The notes beneath the pieces are model-generated. The model was not told the origin of the DNA and searched no databases. It was given only the letters and a program-made list of their open reading frames with translations. From the NCBI GenBank assembly GCA_030037105.1, contig JASHRY010000087.1, forward strand, positions 1-5,929: a DNA stretch of 5,929 nt, written 5' to 3'. The translations under genes and the position numbers were made by a program. Shown here one piece after another: positions 1-5,929 of the stretch (positions within the stretch are counted from its first letter, which is position 1; each line of letters starts with the position of its first letter). This DNA comes from Xanthobacteraceae bacterium (GTDB lineage: Bacteria > Pseudomonadota > Alphaproteobacteria > Rhizobiales > Xanthobacteraceae).

Positions 1-677
1 GCCACGGCGTGACGGAACACCTCGCGGCCTTCCATGCGCAAATGGCCGACCGTGCCGGTCGATGACGGTCCGCCGTCCACATAGAGCTTCGATTTGTACC
101 GGCCGTCGGACCGCAGGCGGACCGCGAGAATGCCGCGGTCTTCGCGCCCGCCCGGCTGCTCCTGGACAGCGAGGACGACGGCGCCGGCGCCGTCGCCGAA
201 CAGGACGCAGGTGCCGCGGTCGGTCCAATCGAGAAGGCGGGAAAAAGTCTCGGCGCCGATCACCAGCGCGTGGGAGAATGCGCCCGATTGGAGGAGCCCG
301 TCGGCCGCGGCCAACGCATACACGAAGCCGGAACACACGGCCTGCAGATCGAAGGCCGCGCCATGCGTGATCCCAAGGCCGGCCTGCACCGAAACCGCGC
401 TCGCCGGAAAGGTGTTATCGGGCGTCGAAGTTGCGAGCACGATAAGATCGATCGACTGCGCATCAAGACGCGCGTGGGCGAGCGCGGCGCGCGCCGCGTG
501 CACGGCCATCTGCGAGGTCAATTCGCCGGGCGCGGCGATCCGGCGCTCGTGAATGCCGGTGCGCTGCACGATCCATTCGTCGGATGTATCGACCTTTAGC
601 GCGAGCTCGGCGTTGGTCAGAATGCGGGTCGGCAGATAGCTGCCGCAACCGAGCACGACGGAACGGCGAGCCGTCAC
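1..677 (-). CDS. fabH: 3-oxoacyl-ACP synthase III (KAS III), C-terminus cut by window edge
   Basis: FabH condenses acetyl-CoA (or another short acyl-CoA) with malonyl-ACP in the cytoplasm to start type II fatty-acid synthesis. I translated 225 codons from a GTG at 677. The frame has the family's N-terminal [12 protein letters not shown] stretch (residues 31-42), the nucleophile region [10 protein letters not shown] with the active-site Cys at residue 115 (Cys112 in E. coli), and the GDGAGA glycine motif near residue 190. The catalytic His and Asn of the Cys-His-Asn triad lie in the C-terminal third, beyond the window, so they cannot be checked. GTG is chosen because it overlaps the plsX stop as GTGA, has GGAG seven bases upstream, and yields the normal N-terminus; no nearby in-frame ATG fits. 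It is co-oriented and almost certainly co-transcribed with plsX. The partial state is only a window effect. Confidence 0.96.
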   Translation of the reverse strand, partial: MTARRSVVLGCGSYLPTRILTNAELALKVDTSDEWIVQRTGIHERRIAAPGELTSQMAVHAARAALAHARLDAQSIDLIVLATSTPDNTFPASAVSVQAGLGITHGAAFDLQAVCSGFVYALAAADGLLQSGAFSHALVIGAETFSRLLDWTDRGTCVLFGDGAGAVVLAVQEQPGGREDRGILAVRLRSDGRYKSKLYVDGGPSSTGTVGHLRMEGREVFRHAV

Positions 678-1729
678 GAGACGGCTCCGCCAAATATCAG
701 GTCCGACTCCTTACCAGTCCGTCCGAGGGCGGCCGTGATCTTGTCCAGAAGTTGATCGCGCACCACGCCGTAGCCGAGCTCGATGGCGGCGGCAAAACCT
801 TCGGCATCGGTGCCGCCGTGGCTCTTGATGACGATGCCGTTGAGGCCGAGAAAAACGCCGCCATTGGCCCGGCGCGGGTCCATACGCTCGCGTAATTGCG
901 CGAATGCCGAACGCGCGAACAGATATCCGATCCGCGCGCCGAGCGAATGGCGCATCGCATTTTTGAGGTATTCGGCCATCTGCCGCGCCGTGCCCTCGGC
1001 CGTCTTCAGCGCGATGTTGCCGGCAAATCCTTCGGTGACGACGACATCGACCTTGCCCCGACCGATATCATCGCCTTCGACGAAGCCGTGATAATCGAGA
1101 CCGGGCAGTCTCCCTTCGCGCAGGATGCGGCCGGCCTCGCGCACTTGTTCGAGCCCTTTCACCTCCTCCACGCCGATATTGAGGAGCCCGACCGTCGGGC
1201 GGTCGAAGCCGAACAAGATGCGCGCCGTCGCCGCGCCCATGACGGCGAGATTGACGAGATGCGCGGCGTCCGCGCCAATCGAGGCGCCGAGGTCGAGCAC
1301 CACCGAGGCACCGCGCAAGGTCGGCCACAGCGCCGCGATGGCCGGCCGCTCGATGCCGGAGAGCGTTTTGAGCTCGAATTTCGACATCGCCATCAGGGCG
1401 CCGGTATTGCCCGCCGACACCGCCATGTCCGCTTGTCTCGTCTTCACCGCGTCGATCGCCAGCCACATCGAGGATTTCCGCCGGCCATAGCGCAAAGCCT
1501 GGCTCGGTTTATCCTCCATCCGCACTGCGATGTCGGTATGGACGAGTTGCGAGGCGGTTTTCAGCGCCGGGCGCGCGGCAAGGAGCGGCGCGATCTGCGA
1601 CTTCTGGCCGAAGAACACAAACTCGCTTTCCGGGTAACGCGCCAACGCCAGTTCCGCGCCGGCGACGACCACGGCGGGGCCGTAGTCGCCGCCCATCGCG
1701 TCAAGAGCAATGCGGACCTTTTGCGGCAT
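674..1729 (-). CDS. plsX: Phosphate acyltransferase PlsX
   Basis: PlsX is a peripheral membrane enzyme that converts acyl-ACP and phosphate to acyl-phosphate, the donor used by PlsY to acylate glycerol-3-phosphate in phospholipid synthesis. The 351-residue product has the usual family length and landmarks: DAMGGD (10-15), [10 protein letters not shown] (105-114), NIGVEEVKG (184-192), GFVEGDDI (215-222), [12 protein letters not shown] (231-242) and [18 protein letters not shown] (289-306). It is soluble, with no signal peptide or membrane helix, as expected. The ATG at 1729 is preceded by AAGG seven bases upstream. The stop overlaps the fabH GTG by four bases, which suggests translational coupling between the phospholipid and fatty-acid initiation steps. 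Upstream, 184 bp separate it from the DUF177 gene, enough for its own promoter (see 1880-1907). Nothing in it looks truncated or foreign. Confidence 0.98.
   Translation of the reverse strand: MPQKVRIALDAMGGDYGPAVVVAGAELALARYPESEFVFFGQKSQIAPLLAARPALKTASQLVHTDIAVRMEDKPSQALRYGRRKSSMWLAIDAVKTRQADMAVSAGNTGALMAMSKFELKTLSGIERPAIAALWPTLRGASVVLDLGASIGADAAHLVNLAVMGAATARILFGFDRPTVGLLNIGVEEVKGLEQVREAGRILREGRLPGLDYHGFVEGDDIGRGKVDVVVTEGFAGNIALKTAEGTARQMAEYLKNAMRHSLGARIGYLFARSAFAQLRERMDPRRANGGVFLGLNGIVIKSHGGTDAEGFAAAIELGYGVVRDQLLDKITAALGRTGKESDLIFGGAVS
685..691 (-). promoter_or_regulatory. Shine-Dalgarno site of fabH inside the end of plsX
   Basis: On the minus strand GGCGGAG ends seven bases before the GTG start of fabH and lies within the last codons of plsX. 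It supports the GTG as the true start, since the next ATG in the neighbourhood (693) is in another frame. Confidence 0.6.
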
Positions 1730-1795
1730 TGAATGACCTTGCGGTCCTAAAGCAATCCGATCACATCAAACCGGATCGCGCGCTGGCTCTTTGGT

Positions 1796-1845
1796 GGAGC
1801 ATGATCTTTCCGGGACGCAGGTTCCCACTTTCCGCATCACGCTCC
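1796..1845. repeat. 50-bp imperfect palindrome, Rhizobiales-type dispersed element
   Basis: The left arm GGAGCATGAT and right arm ATCACGCTCC pair at nine of ten positions (one A/C mismatch). The 30-base centre contains a direct repeat of CTTTCCG (1806-1812 and 1828-1834) and a small GGGA/TCCC pair. The pattern GAGCATGATC-TTTTCCG-GGTTCCCACTTT-CC-GATCATGCTC resembles, from memory, a highly dispersed intergenic palindrome of Bradyrhizobium, Rhodopseudomonas and relatives; family membership is recognition, not a search result. It lies between the DUF177 gene and plsX and overlaps no credible gene. If transcription starts near the proposed plsX promoter, it would form a stem-loop in the plsX leader. 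Only one copy is in this window. Confidence 0.65.
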
Positions 1846-1879
1846 AGGTCCGAATAAGGGCGCGGCGAGATCGAAAGTT

Positions 1880-1907
1880 AGAATAGCGGTTCGGTGCCTG
1901 GAAACAA
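1880..1907 (-). promoter_or_regulatory. Possible sigma-70-like promoter of plsX-fabH
   Basis: On the minus strand TTGTTT (1907-1902) is followed after 16 bases by TATTCT (1885-1880), inside one of the few A+T-richer patches of the intergenic region. The match is moderate (TTG of the -35, TA-T--T of the -10). It would start transcription about 145 bases before plsX, placing the palindrome at 1796-1845 in the leader. This is inference from consensus only. Read-through from the DUF177 gene is an alternative or additional source. Confidence 0.3.
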
Positions 1908-1913
1908 CTGCGA

Positions 1914-2474
1914 TCAGCGGCCATCGCGATCCTTATTGAGTCCCGCAAGCGCGGCAAACGGTCCTTGCTCCGGCTTCGATTCCCGCGGCGGTTCAAAAAC
2001 CGCGCCGGGCGTGCGGGGATAAGGATCGAGGCCGAGGATGAGGAATTCGGTGGCGAGCGCGCCGAGATCGATCATTCCGCCGATCAGCGGCTCCGATTCG
2101 TCCCACTTCATTGCGCGCGACTTGTCTTTCGCCGCGGCGGCGTCGGCCCGTTGCCCGATCGGCTGCGGCAGGAACAGAAGATCGACCGCCTCCTCGACCT
2201 CGTTGGCGAGAGGTTCGAGCGTGACCACGCAGACTTGACCGACCGTTGCGGAAACCCTGCCGGCCACGTGGAGCCCGCCCGCGCCGCGGCGCGTCACATC
2301 GAAATTCGCCTCGAGGCGTGACAAATCGCGCAGGCCCGCCATGCGCGCCACGCCGGCGCGCACCTCCGCGTCGGCGACAAGATCGAAATGCTCGCCGGTC
2401 TCGGCAACATCCTCGATCGCAATCGGGACGCGCCAGGGCGACGGCGCGTATTCTGCCGATCCACGCTCATGCAT
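1914..2474 (-). CDS. DUF177 / YceD family protein
   Basis: This 186-residue soluble protein belongs to the DUF177 (YceD) family. In E. coli and in plant plastids, members are linked to 23S rRNA accumulation or processing; the biochemical role in alphaproteobacteria is not settled. Visible landmarks are the N-terminal WRVPIAIEDVAETG (14-27), the alphaproteobacterial core CVVTLEPLANEVEE (82-95, in place of the paired-cysteine version of gammaproteobacteria), an acidic C-terminal part with GLDPYPR (148-154), and the terminal PFAALAGLN (172-180). The frame stays open upstream inside the chaperone gene, but family homology begins only after ATG 2474, so I start there; GAGG lies nine bases upstream. 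It overlaps the chaperone stop by eight bases, indicating one operon. In many bacteria rpmF (L32) follows this gene; here a 184-bp non-coding gap follows instead. Confidence 0.92.
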   Translation of the reverse strand: MHERGSAEYAPSPWRVPIAIEDVAETGEHFDLVADAEVRAGVARMAGLRDLSRLEANFDVTRRGAGGLHVAGRVSATVGQVCVVTLEPLANEVEEAVDLLFLPQPIGQRADAAAAKDKSRAMKWDESEPLIGGMIDLGALATEFLILGLDPYPRTPGAVFEPPRESKPEQGPFAALAGLNKDRDGR

Positions 2475-3036
2475 GCGCAATGACCTCAGGGTTGGGGAAG
2501 ACCACCTGGCCGGCGAGCAAAGCGCCCTCCTCCGCGGTATCCAACCGCCTCGCCGCCGCGCGCGTATAACGCGCGAGCCGCGCGGCCCTGTCGTCGACAC
2601 CGGCGGTCCCGTAGATATTGCGCGCGAGCGCCTTCTCAAGCTCCGGCTCTTCGGTGGCGGCGAGCGCGCCACGATAGGCGGCCTGGCGACCGTAAAACGC
2701 CTCGGCAAAACGCCGCATCTCCTTGGGCACCGCGAGGTCACCCACGCCCATCTCGCGAAGATTGTCATCGAGATCGCGACAGAAGAGGTCGAAAAGCCGC
2801 TGTCCCAGATTGCGTGCCGGACCGCCCCCGCGCTCCGCTTCCGTATCGTTTTGCCGGTCAAGCCGGCGCAGGATGAGGACGAGATGCAGCACGATCAGAT
2901 CGAAGCGACCCTGTACCGTGTCCGGCACGCCGTAGCCGGCGTAAAACGCCGTCGAACGCGCCTGCGCCACGATCATGCCATAGAGCGCGTCGATGCTGCG
3001 GTCGTGGCGGCCGCGCCGAATCCGCGGTAGGATCAT
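2467..3036 (-). CDS. Ubiquinol-cytochrome c chaperone family protein (CBP3-like)
   Basis: The 189-residue product matches the ubiquinol-cytochrome c chaperone family, whose mitochondrial member Cbp3 assists cytochrome b synthesis and assembly of the bc1 complex. The diagnostic stretch is FYAGYGVPDTVQGRFDL (31-47) followed by IVLHLVLILRRL (48-59). A second family block, LFCRDLDDNLREMGVGDL (84-101) then VPKEMRRFAEAFYGR (103-117), follows. The protein is largely helical, with no signal peptide or clear membrane segment. ATG 3036 is the first start after an in-frame stop at 3048-3046 and gives the usual basic N-terminus followed by LYGMIVAQAR. The ribosome-binding site is weak (GAG nine bases upstream, GGAG thirteen). 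It leads the operon with DUF177, overlapping it by eight bases, and is divergent from bamE. Function in bc1 assembly is inferred from the family; the bc1 genes themselves are not in the window. Confidence 0.9.
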   Translation of the reverse strand: MILPRIRRGRHDRSIDALYGMIVAQARSTAFYAGYGVPDTVQGRFDLIVLHLVLILRRLDRQNDTEAERGGGPARNLGQRLFDLFCRDLDDNLREMGVGDLAVPKEMRRFAEAFYGRQAAYRGALAATEEPELEKALARNIYGTAGVDDRAARLARYTRAAARRLDTAEEGALLAGQVVFPNPEVIAHA

Positions 3037-3138
3037 AGGGATAGCTCATCTCCGAACGGGCTCCGAGATCACCCCCGGGGCGGCGGAGCGCCAATTGTCC
3101 GCTTGCCGAGCGACGGTCGGACTGAAGGTGGATTGAGG

Positions 3139-3612
3139 ATGCGGGGCAATCTCGGGCATGGGAGGAGCGGACGCGCCGCAGCGGCCTATGCGCTGATTTT
3201 TACGCTCGCGCTCACGCTCGGCGGGTGCTTCGGCGAAACTTTTCAGCGCGGCTACGTGCTGCCCGAAGGGGCGCTCCAACAAATCCCGCTCGGCGCGTCG
3301 CAGGAACAGGTGCTGATCGTTCTCGGCACGCCCTCGACCGTCGCCACGGTCAGCGGCGAAGCGTTCTATTACATCTCGCAACGCGCCGAGCGGCCGGTCG
3401 CATTCCTGCCGACGAGAATCACCGACCAGCGCGTCATCGCGATCTATTTCGACAAGAACCGTCGCGTCGAGCGGGTCGCATCCTACGGCATCAAGGACGG
3501 CAAAGTGTTTGATTTCATCAGCCGAACGACGCCGACCGCCGGGTCCGAGCTCAGTTTTATCAAGGCCCTGTTCCACACCCTCGAAAATGCGCATATAGGC
3601 CTGCCATTCTGA
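3139..3612 (+). CDS. bamE: Outer-membrane lipoprotein of the BamE/SmpA/OmlA family
   Basis: BamE is a small lipoprotein of the beta-barrel assembly machine that helps BamA and BamD insert outer-membrane proteins. This 157-residue product has a basic N-terminus, a hydrophobic segment (about 13-29) and the lipobox LGGC, giving lipidation at Cys30 and outer-membrane targeting on the periplasmic face. The SmpA/OmlA domain runs from about residue 40 to 130: GALQQIPLGASQEQVLIVLG, TPSTVATVSGEAFYYIS, then strands ending in RVIAIYFDKNRRVERVASYG. The C-terminal tail (FISRTTPTAGSELSFIK) is typical of alphaproteobacterial members. ATG 3139 is chosen because it gives a standard-length signal peptide and has GAAGG ten bases upstream. 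A TTG at 3103 would add 12 polar residues before it. It is monocistronic, divergent from the chaperone gene and convergent with hppA. Confidence 0.93.
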   Translation: MRGNLGHGRSGRAAAAYALIFTLALTLGGCFGETFQRGYVLPEGALQQIPLGASQEQVLIVLGTPSTVATVSGEAFYYISQRAERPVAFLPTRITDQRVIAIYFDKNRRVERVASYGIKDGKVFDFISRTTPTAGSELSFIKALFHTLENAHIGLPF

Positions 3613-3672
3613 GGCGGGCGGGCGCGCTCGGTCATACCGAGGCGACCGCCGCTCGATCGAGGAGCCCGCCCC
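3613..3672. terminator. Candidate bidirectional terminator between bamE and hppA
   Basis: The 89 bp between the two convergent stop codons hold nested inverted repeats: GGGCGGGC (3616-3623) pairs with GCCCGCCC (3664-3671); inside are CTCGGT/ACCGAG with a three-base loop (3627-3641) and the perfect palindrome CTCGATCGAG (3652-3661). No T-run follows on either strand, so it is not a canonical intrinsic terminator. Position between convergent genes and strong GC stems make a shared terminator plausible, but no more than that. Confidence 0.35.
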
Positions 3673-3701
3673 GGGTTGCGAACCAGCCGTCGCTTCGCCA
3701 G

Positions 3702-5834
3702 CTAATGGGCCAACACGGCCAGCAGCAGCAACGCGACGATATTGGTGATCTTGATCATCGGATTGACCGCCGGCCCGGCCGTATCCTTGTAGGGATCGCC
3801 GACCGTATCGCCGGTGACCGCGGCCTTATGGGCGTCGGAGCCTTTGCCGCCATAATGGCCGTCCTCGATGTATTTCTTGGCGTTGTCCCAGGCGCCGCCG
3901 CCCGAGGTCATGGAGATGGCGACGAAAAGACCGGTCACGATCACGCCGAGCAACATGGCGCCGAGCGCCGAGAAGGCCGCCGACTTGCCGGCGGCGCCGC
4001 CGCCGGCGATGAAGTAGATGATGAAATAGCCGACGATCGGCGACAGCACCGGGAGAAGCGACGGCACGATCATCTCCCTGATCGCGGCGCGCGTGAGCAT
4101 ATCGACGGCGCGGCCGTAATCGGGCTTGTCCTTGCCTTGCATGATGCCGGGCCGCTCGCGGAATTGCCGCCGTACCTCCTCGACGATCGATGAGGCGGCG
4201 CGGCCGACCGCCGTCATGCCGAGCGCGCCGAACAGATAGGGCAACAAGCCGCCAAACAAGAGGCCGACCACGACGTAGGGGTTGCTCAAGGAAAAGTTGA
4301 GCGTCACGCCCTGGAAATAGGGATGCGTGCCCGAGCCGGTGATGAAGTAGCTGAGGTCCTGATTGTAGGCCGCAAACAGCACCAGAGCGCCGAGCCCGGC
4401 CGAGCCGATGGCGTAACCCTTGGTCACCGCCTTTGTGGTGTTGCCCACGGCATCGAGCGCGTCGGTCGACTTGCGCACGTCCTTGGGCAGGCCGGCCATT
4501 TCGGCAATGCCGCCGGCATTGTCGGTGACCGGGCCGAAGGCGTCAAGCGCGACGATCATTCCGGCGAGCGACAGCATCGTCGTCACCGCAATGGCGAGGC
4601 CGAACAGGCCGGCGAGATTCACGGCAAAAAGGATGCCTGCAATGATGACGATCGCCGGCAGCGCGGTCGCTTCGAGCGAGACCGCCAGCCCCTGGATGAT
4701 GTTGGTGCCGTGGCCGGTCACCGAAGCCTTGGCGATCGACTGCACCGGGCGGAAGGTGGTGCCGGTATAATATTCCGTGATCCACACGATCAGGCCGGTG
4801 ACGATGAGCCCGACGATGCCGCAGAAATAGAGCGACAGGCCGGTATAAGCGAGGCCGGTCACCGGGCCGAAGCCGATCAGCAGCCAAATCACCAGCGCGA
4901 CGCCGCCGAGCGAAAGAATGCCGGTCGCGATCACGCCGCGGTAAAGCCCGCCCATGATCGACTGGTTGGCCGGCAGCCGGACGAAGAACGTGCCGAGGAT
5001 CGAGGTGATGATGCAGATGCCGCCGATGGCGAGCGGCAGCGTCATCATCGTGCGCAAAACGTCGGCGCCGGCGCCGGCGGCCCTGGCGAAGATCGAGGCG
5101 AGCACCATGGTGGCGACTGTGGTGACGACGTAGGTTTCGAACAGATCGGCGGCCATGCCGGCGCAGTCGCCGACATTGTCGCCGACATTGTCGGCGATGG
5201 TGGCGGGATTGCGCGGATCATCCTCGGGAATGCCGGCTTCGACCTTGCCGACGAGATCGCCGCCGACGTCGGCGCTCTTGGTGAAGATGCCGCCGCCGAG
5301 GCGGGCGAAGATCGAGATCAAAGAGGCGCCGAAGCCGAGCGCCACCAGCGCGTTGGTCACGGTGCGGTCGTCCGCGGCAAGGTGCAGCGTGCCGATGAGA
5401 AAGCCGAAATAAAGGGTGACGCCGAGAAGCGCGAGCCCGGCGACCAGGAGTCCGGTCGAGGCGCCGGCGCGGAAGGCAAGCGCAAGCCCGCCGGCGAGCG
5501 AACCGATCGAAGCCTGCGCGGTGCGCGAATTGGCGCGCACCGAGACGTTCATGCCGATAAAGCCGGCCGCGCCCGACAAGATCGCGCCGACGGCAAAGCC
5601 GACAGCGACGAACCAGCCGAGGAGAAACCCGATGATCAGGAAAATGATGATGCCGACAACGGCAATCGTCGTGTATTGCCGCCGCAGATAGGCCTGCGCG
5701 CCTTCGCGCACCGCCGCGGAAATCTCCCGCATCTTGTCGCTGCCGGGATCAGACCGCATCACCGAACTGATCGCCCAGACGGCATAGACGAGCGCAAGAA
5801 TACCGCAGAGAACGATAAGCCACAAAGTTGTCAT
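3702..5834 (-). CDS. hppA: Membrane-bound proton-translocating pyrophosphatase, K+-independent type
   Basis: HppA hydrolyses pyrophosphate and pumps H+ across the membrane, recovering energy from biosynthetic PPi. The 710-residue product is full length for the family, with many hydrophobic helices starting at residues 4-23. PPi/Mg-binding motifs are intact: [11 protein letters not shown] (189-199, with D189, D193, K197), the doubled DNVGDNVGD (215-223), and the C-terminal D676/D680/K683/D684 region ([10 protein letters not shown]). [10 protein letters not shown] (464-473) carries Lys468 and Thr471, the pair associated with K+-independent enzymes; K+-dependent ones have Ala at the first position. 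H+ rather than Na+ transport is inferred from this subtype. ATG 5834 has AGGG seven bases upstream and gives the normal N-terminus. The frame is open up to 5903, but that extension is Pro/Arg-rich with no family similarity. It is convergent with bamE; no clear promoter is seen in the 95 bases upstream. Confidence 0.98.
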   Translation of the reverse strand: MTTLWLIVLCGILALVYAVWAISSVMRSDPGSDKMREISAAVREGAQAYLRRQYTTIAVVGIIIFLIIGFLLGWFVAVGFAVGAILSGAAGFIGMNVSVRANSRTAQASIGSLAGGLALAFRAGASTGLLVAGLALLGVTLYFGFLIGTLHLAADDRTVTNALVALGFGASLISIFARLGGGIFTKSADVGGDLVGKVEAGIPEDDPRNPATIADNVGDNVGDCAGMAADLFETYVVTTVATMVLASIFARAAGAGADVLRTMMTLPLAIGGICIITSILGTFFVRLPANQSIMGGLYRGVIATGILSLGGVALVIWLLIGFGPVTGLAYTGLSLYFCGIVGLIVTGLIVWITEYYTGTTFRPVQSIAKASVTGHGTNIIQGLAVSLEATALPAIVIIAGILFAVNLAGLFGLAIAVTTMLSLAGMIVALDAFGPVTDNAGGIAEMAGLPKDVRKSTDALDAVGNTTKAVTKGYAIGSAGLGALVLFAAYNQDLSYFITGSGTHPYFQGVTLNFSLSNPYVVVGLLFGGLLPYLFGALGMTAVGRAASSIVEEVRRQFRERPGIMQGKDKPDYGRAVDMLTRAAIREMIVPSLLPVLSPIVGYFIIYFIAGGGAAGKSAAFSALGAMLLGVIVTGLFVAISMTSGGGAWDNAKKYIEDGHYGGKGSDAHKAAVTGDTVGDPYKDTAGPAVNPMIKITNIVALLLLAVLAH

Positions 5835-5929
5835 GAGAGGACCCTGCGTTGACGGAGGACCGAAGTTAAAGCTCGGCCCGGAAGGAAGGCGCGCCCGCGC
5901 CACGTCCGCGCGTTCCGGCGCAAATCGGC

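Noticed and set aside
896..1732. A 278-codon open frame on the plus strand opposite plsX.
   Set aside because: Its composition is Arg/His/Asp-rich with no motif and it fully overlaps a clear plsX; a codon-bias shadow.
1766..1996. A 76-codon minus-strand frame crossing the palindrome.
   Set aside because: No Shine-Dalgarno, Arg/Ser-rich, overlaps the end of DUF177 in another frame and is built partly from the repeat.
2475..2861. A 129-residue N-terminal extension of the DUF177 frame into the chaperone gene.
   Set aside because: The extension is Arg/Ser/Pro-rich and lies wholly inside the well-supported chaperone reading frame; DUF177 similarity starts after ATG 2474.
3060..3089. GCTCCG/CGGAGC inverted pair around CCCCGGGG in the divergent chaperone/bamE gap, as a possible operator.
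   Set aside because: Short arms, off-centre relative to the inner palindrome, and readily produced by chance in GC-rich DNA. No convincing promoter was found in this 102-bp gap on either strand.
3103..3138. TTG start adding 12 residues to BamE.
   Set aside because: It would put an acidic/polar stretch in front of a normal lipoprotein signal peptide; ATG 3139 fits better.
5169..5192. A perfect 12-bp tandem repeat.
   Set aside because: It encodes the doubled DNVG of the conserved HppA pyrophosphate-binding motif; the repetition is protein-level and family-wide.
4323..5852. A 509-codon open frame on the plus strand opposite hppA.
   Set aside because: Its product is a low-complexity run of Arg, Glu, Asp, Gly and Ala with no domain, mirroring the third-position GC bias of hppA, which is unmistakable on the other strand.
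5835..5903. A 23-residue upstream extension of hppA.
   Set aside because: Pro/Arg/Ser-rich, no resemblance to the HppA N-terminus, while ATG 5834 has a good Shine-Dalgarno and gives the standard start.

Overview
The window reads as an ordinary, high-GC chromosomal core region of an alphaproteobacterium, most likely in the Rhizobiales (Hyphomicrobiales). The reasons are the gene order (ubiquinol-cytochrome c chaperone, DUF177, plsX, fabH, with a divergent BamE-type lipoprotein), the alphaproteobacterial form of DUF177 (CVVTLEP motif), and a dispersed palindromic element of a type I recall as common in Bradyrhizobium and relatives. Genus cannot be fixed from the sequence alone.

Layout. On the minus strand, reading right to left from about 3036 to 1, are a cytochrome bc1 assembly chaperone (3036-2467), a DUF177/YceD protein (2474-1914), plsX (1729-674) and the first 225 codons of fabH (677-1, cut by the window edge). 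The first two overlap by 8 bp and plsX/fabH overlap by 4 bp (GTGA). The two pairs are separated by 184 bp that hold a 50-bp imperfect palindrome and a plausible plsX promoter. On the plus strand, divergent from the chaperone across 102 bp, is a BamE/SmpA/OmlA outer-membrane lipoprotein (3139-3612). Convergent with it, across 89 bp of GC-rich inverted repeats, is hppA on the minus strand (5834-3702), a complete membrane-bound H+-pyrophosphatase of the K+-independent type. The 95 bases upstream of hppA contain its leader and no recognisable gene.

How the genes fit together. The theme is membrane and envelope building. PlsX converts acyl-ACP to acyl-phosphate for phospholipid synthesis, FabH starts fatty-acid chains, BamE helps insert outer-membrane proteins, the chaperone supports assembly of the respiratory bc1 complex, and HppA recovers energy from PPi as a proton gradient. 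DUF177 is tied in other bacteria to ribosome (23S rRNA) biogenesis and usually accompanies rpmF (L32). Here rpmF is absent from the expected slot between DUF177 and plsX.

I found no mobile element, CRISPR array, tRNA/rRNA, or novel defence or biosynthetic system. The most interesting non-coding signal is the palindromic repeat in the putative plsX leader. Large open frames opposite hppA and plsX are codon-bias shadows.
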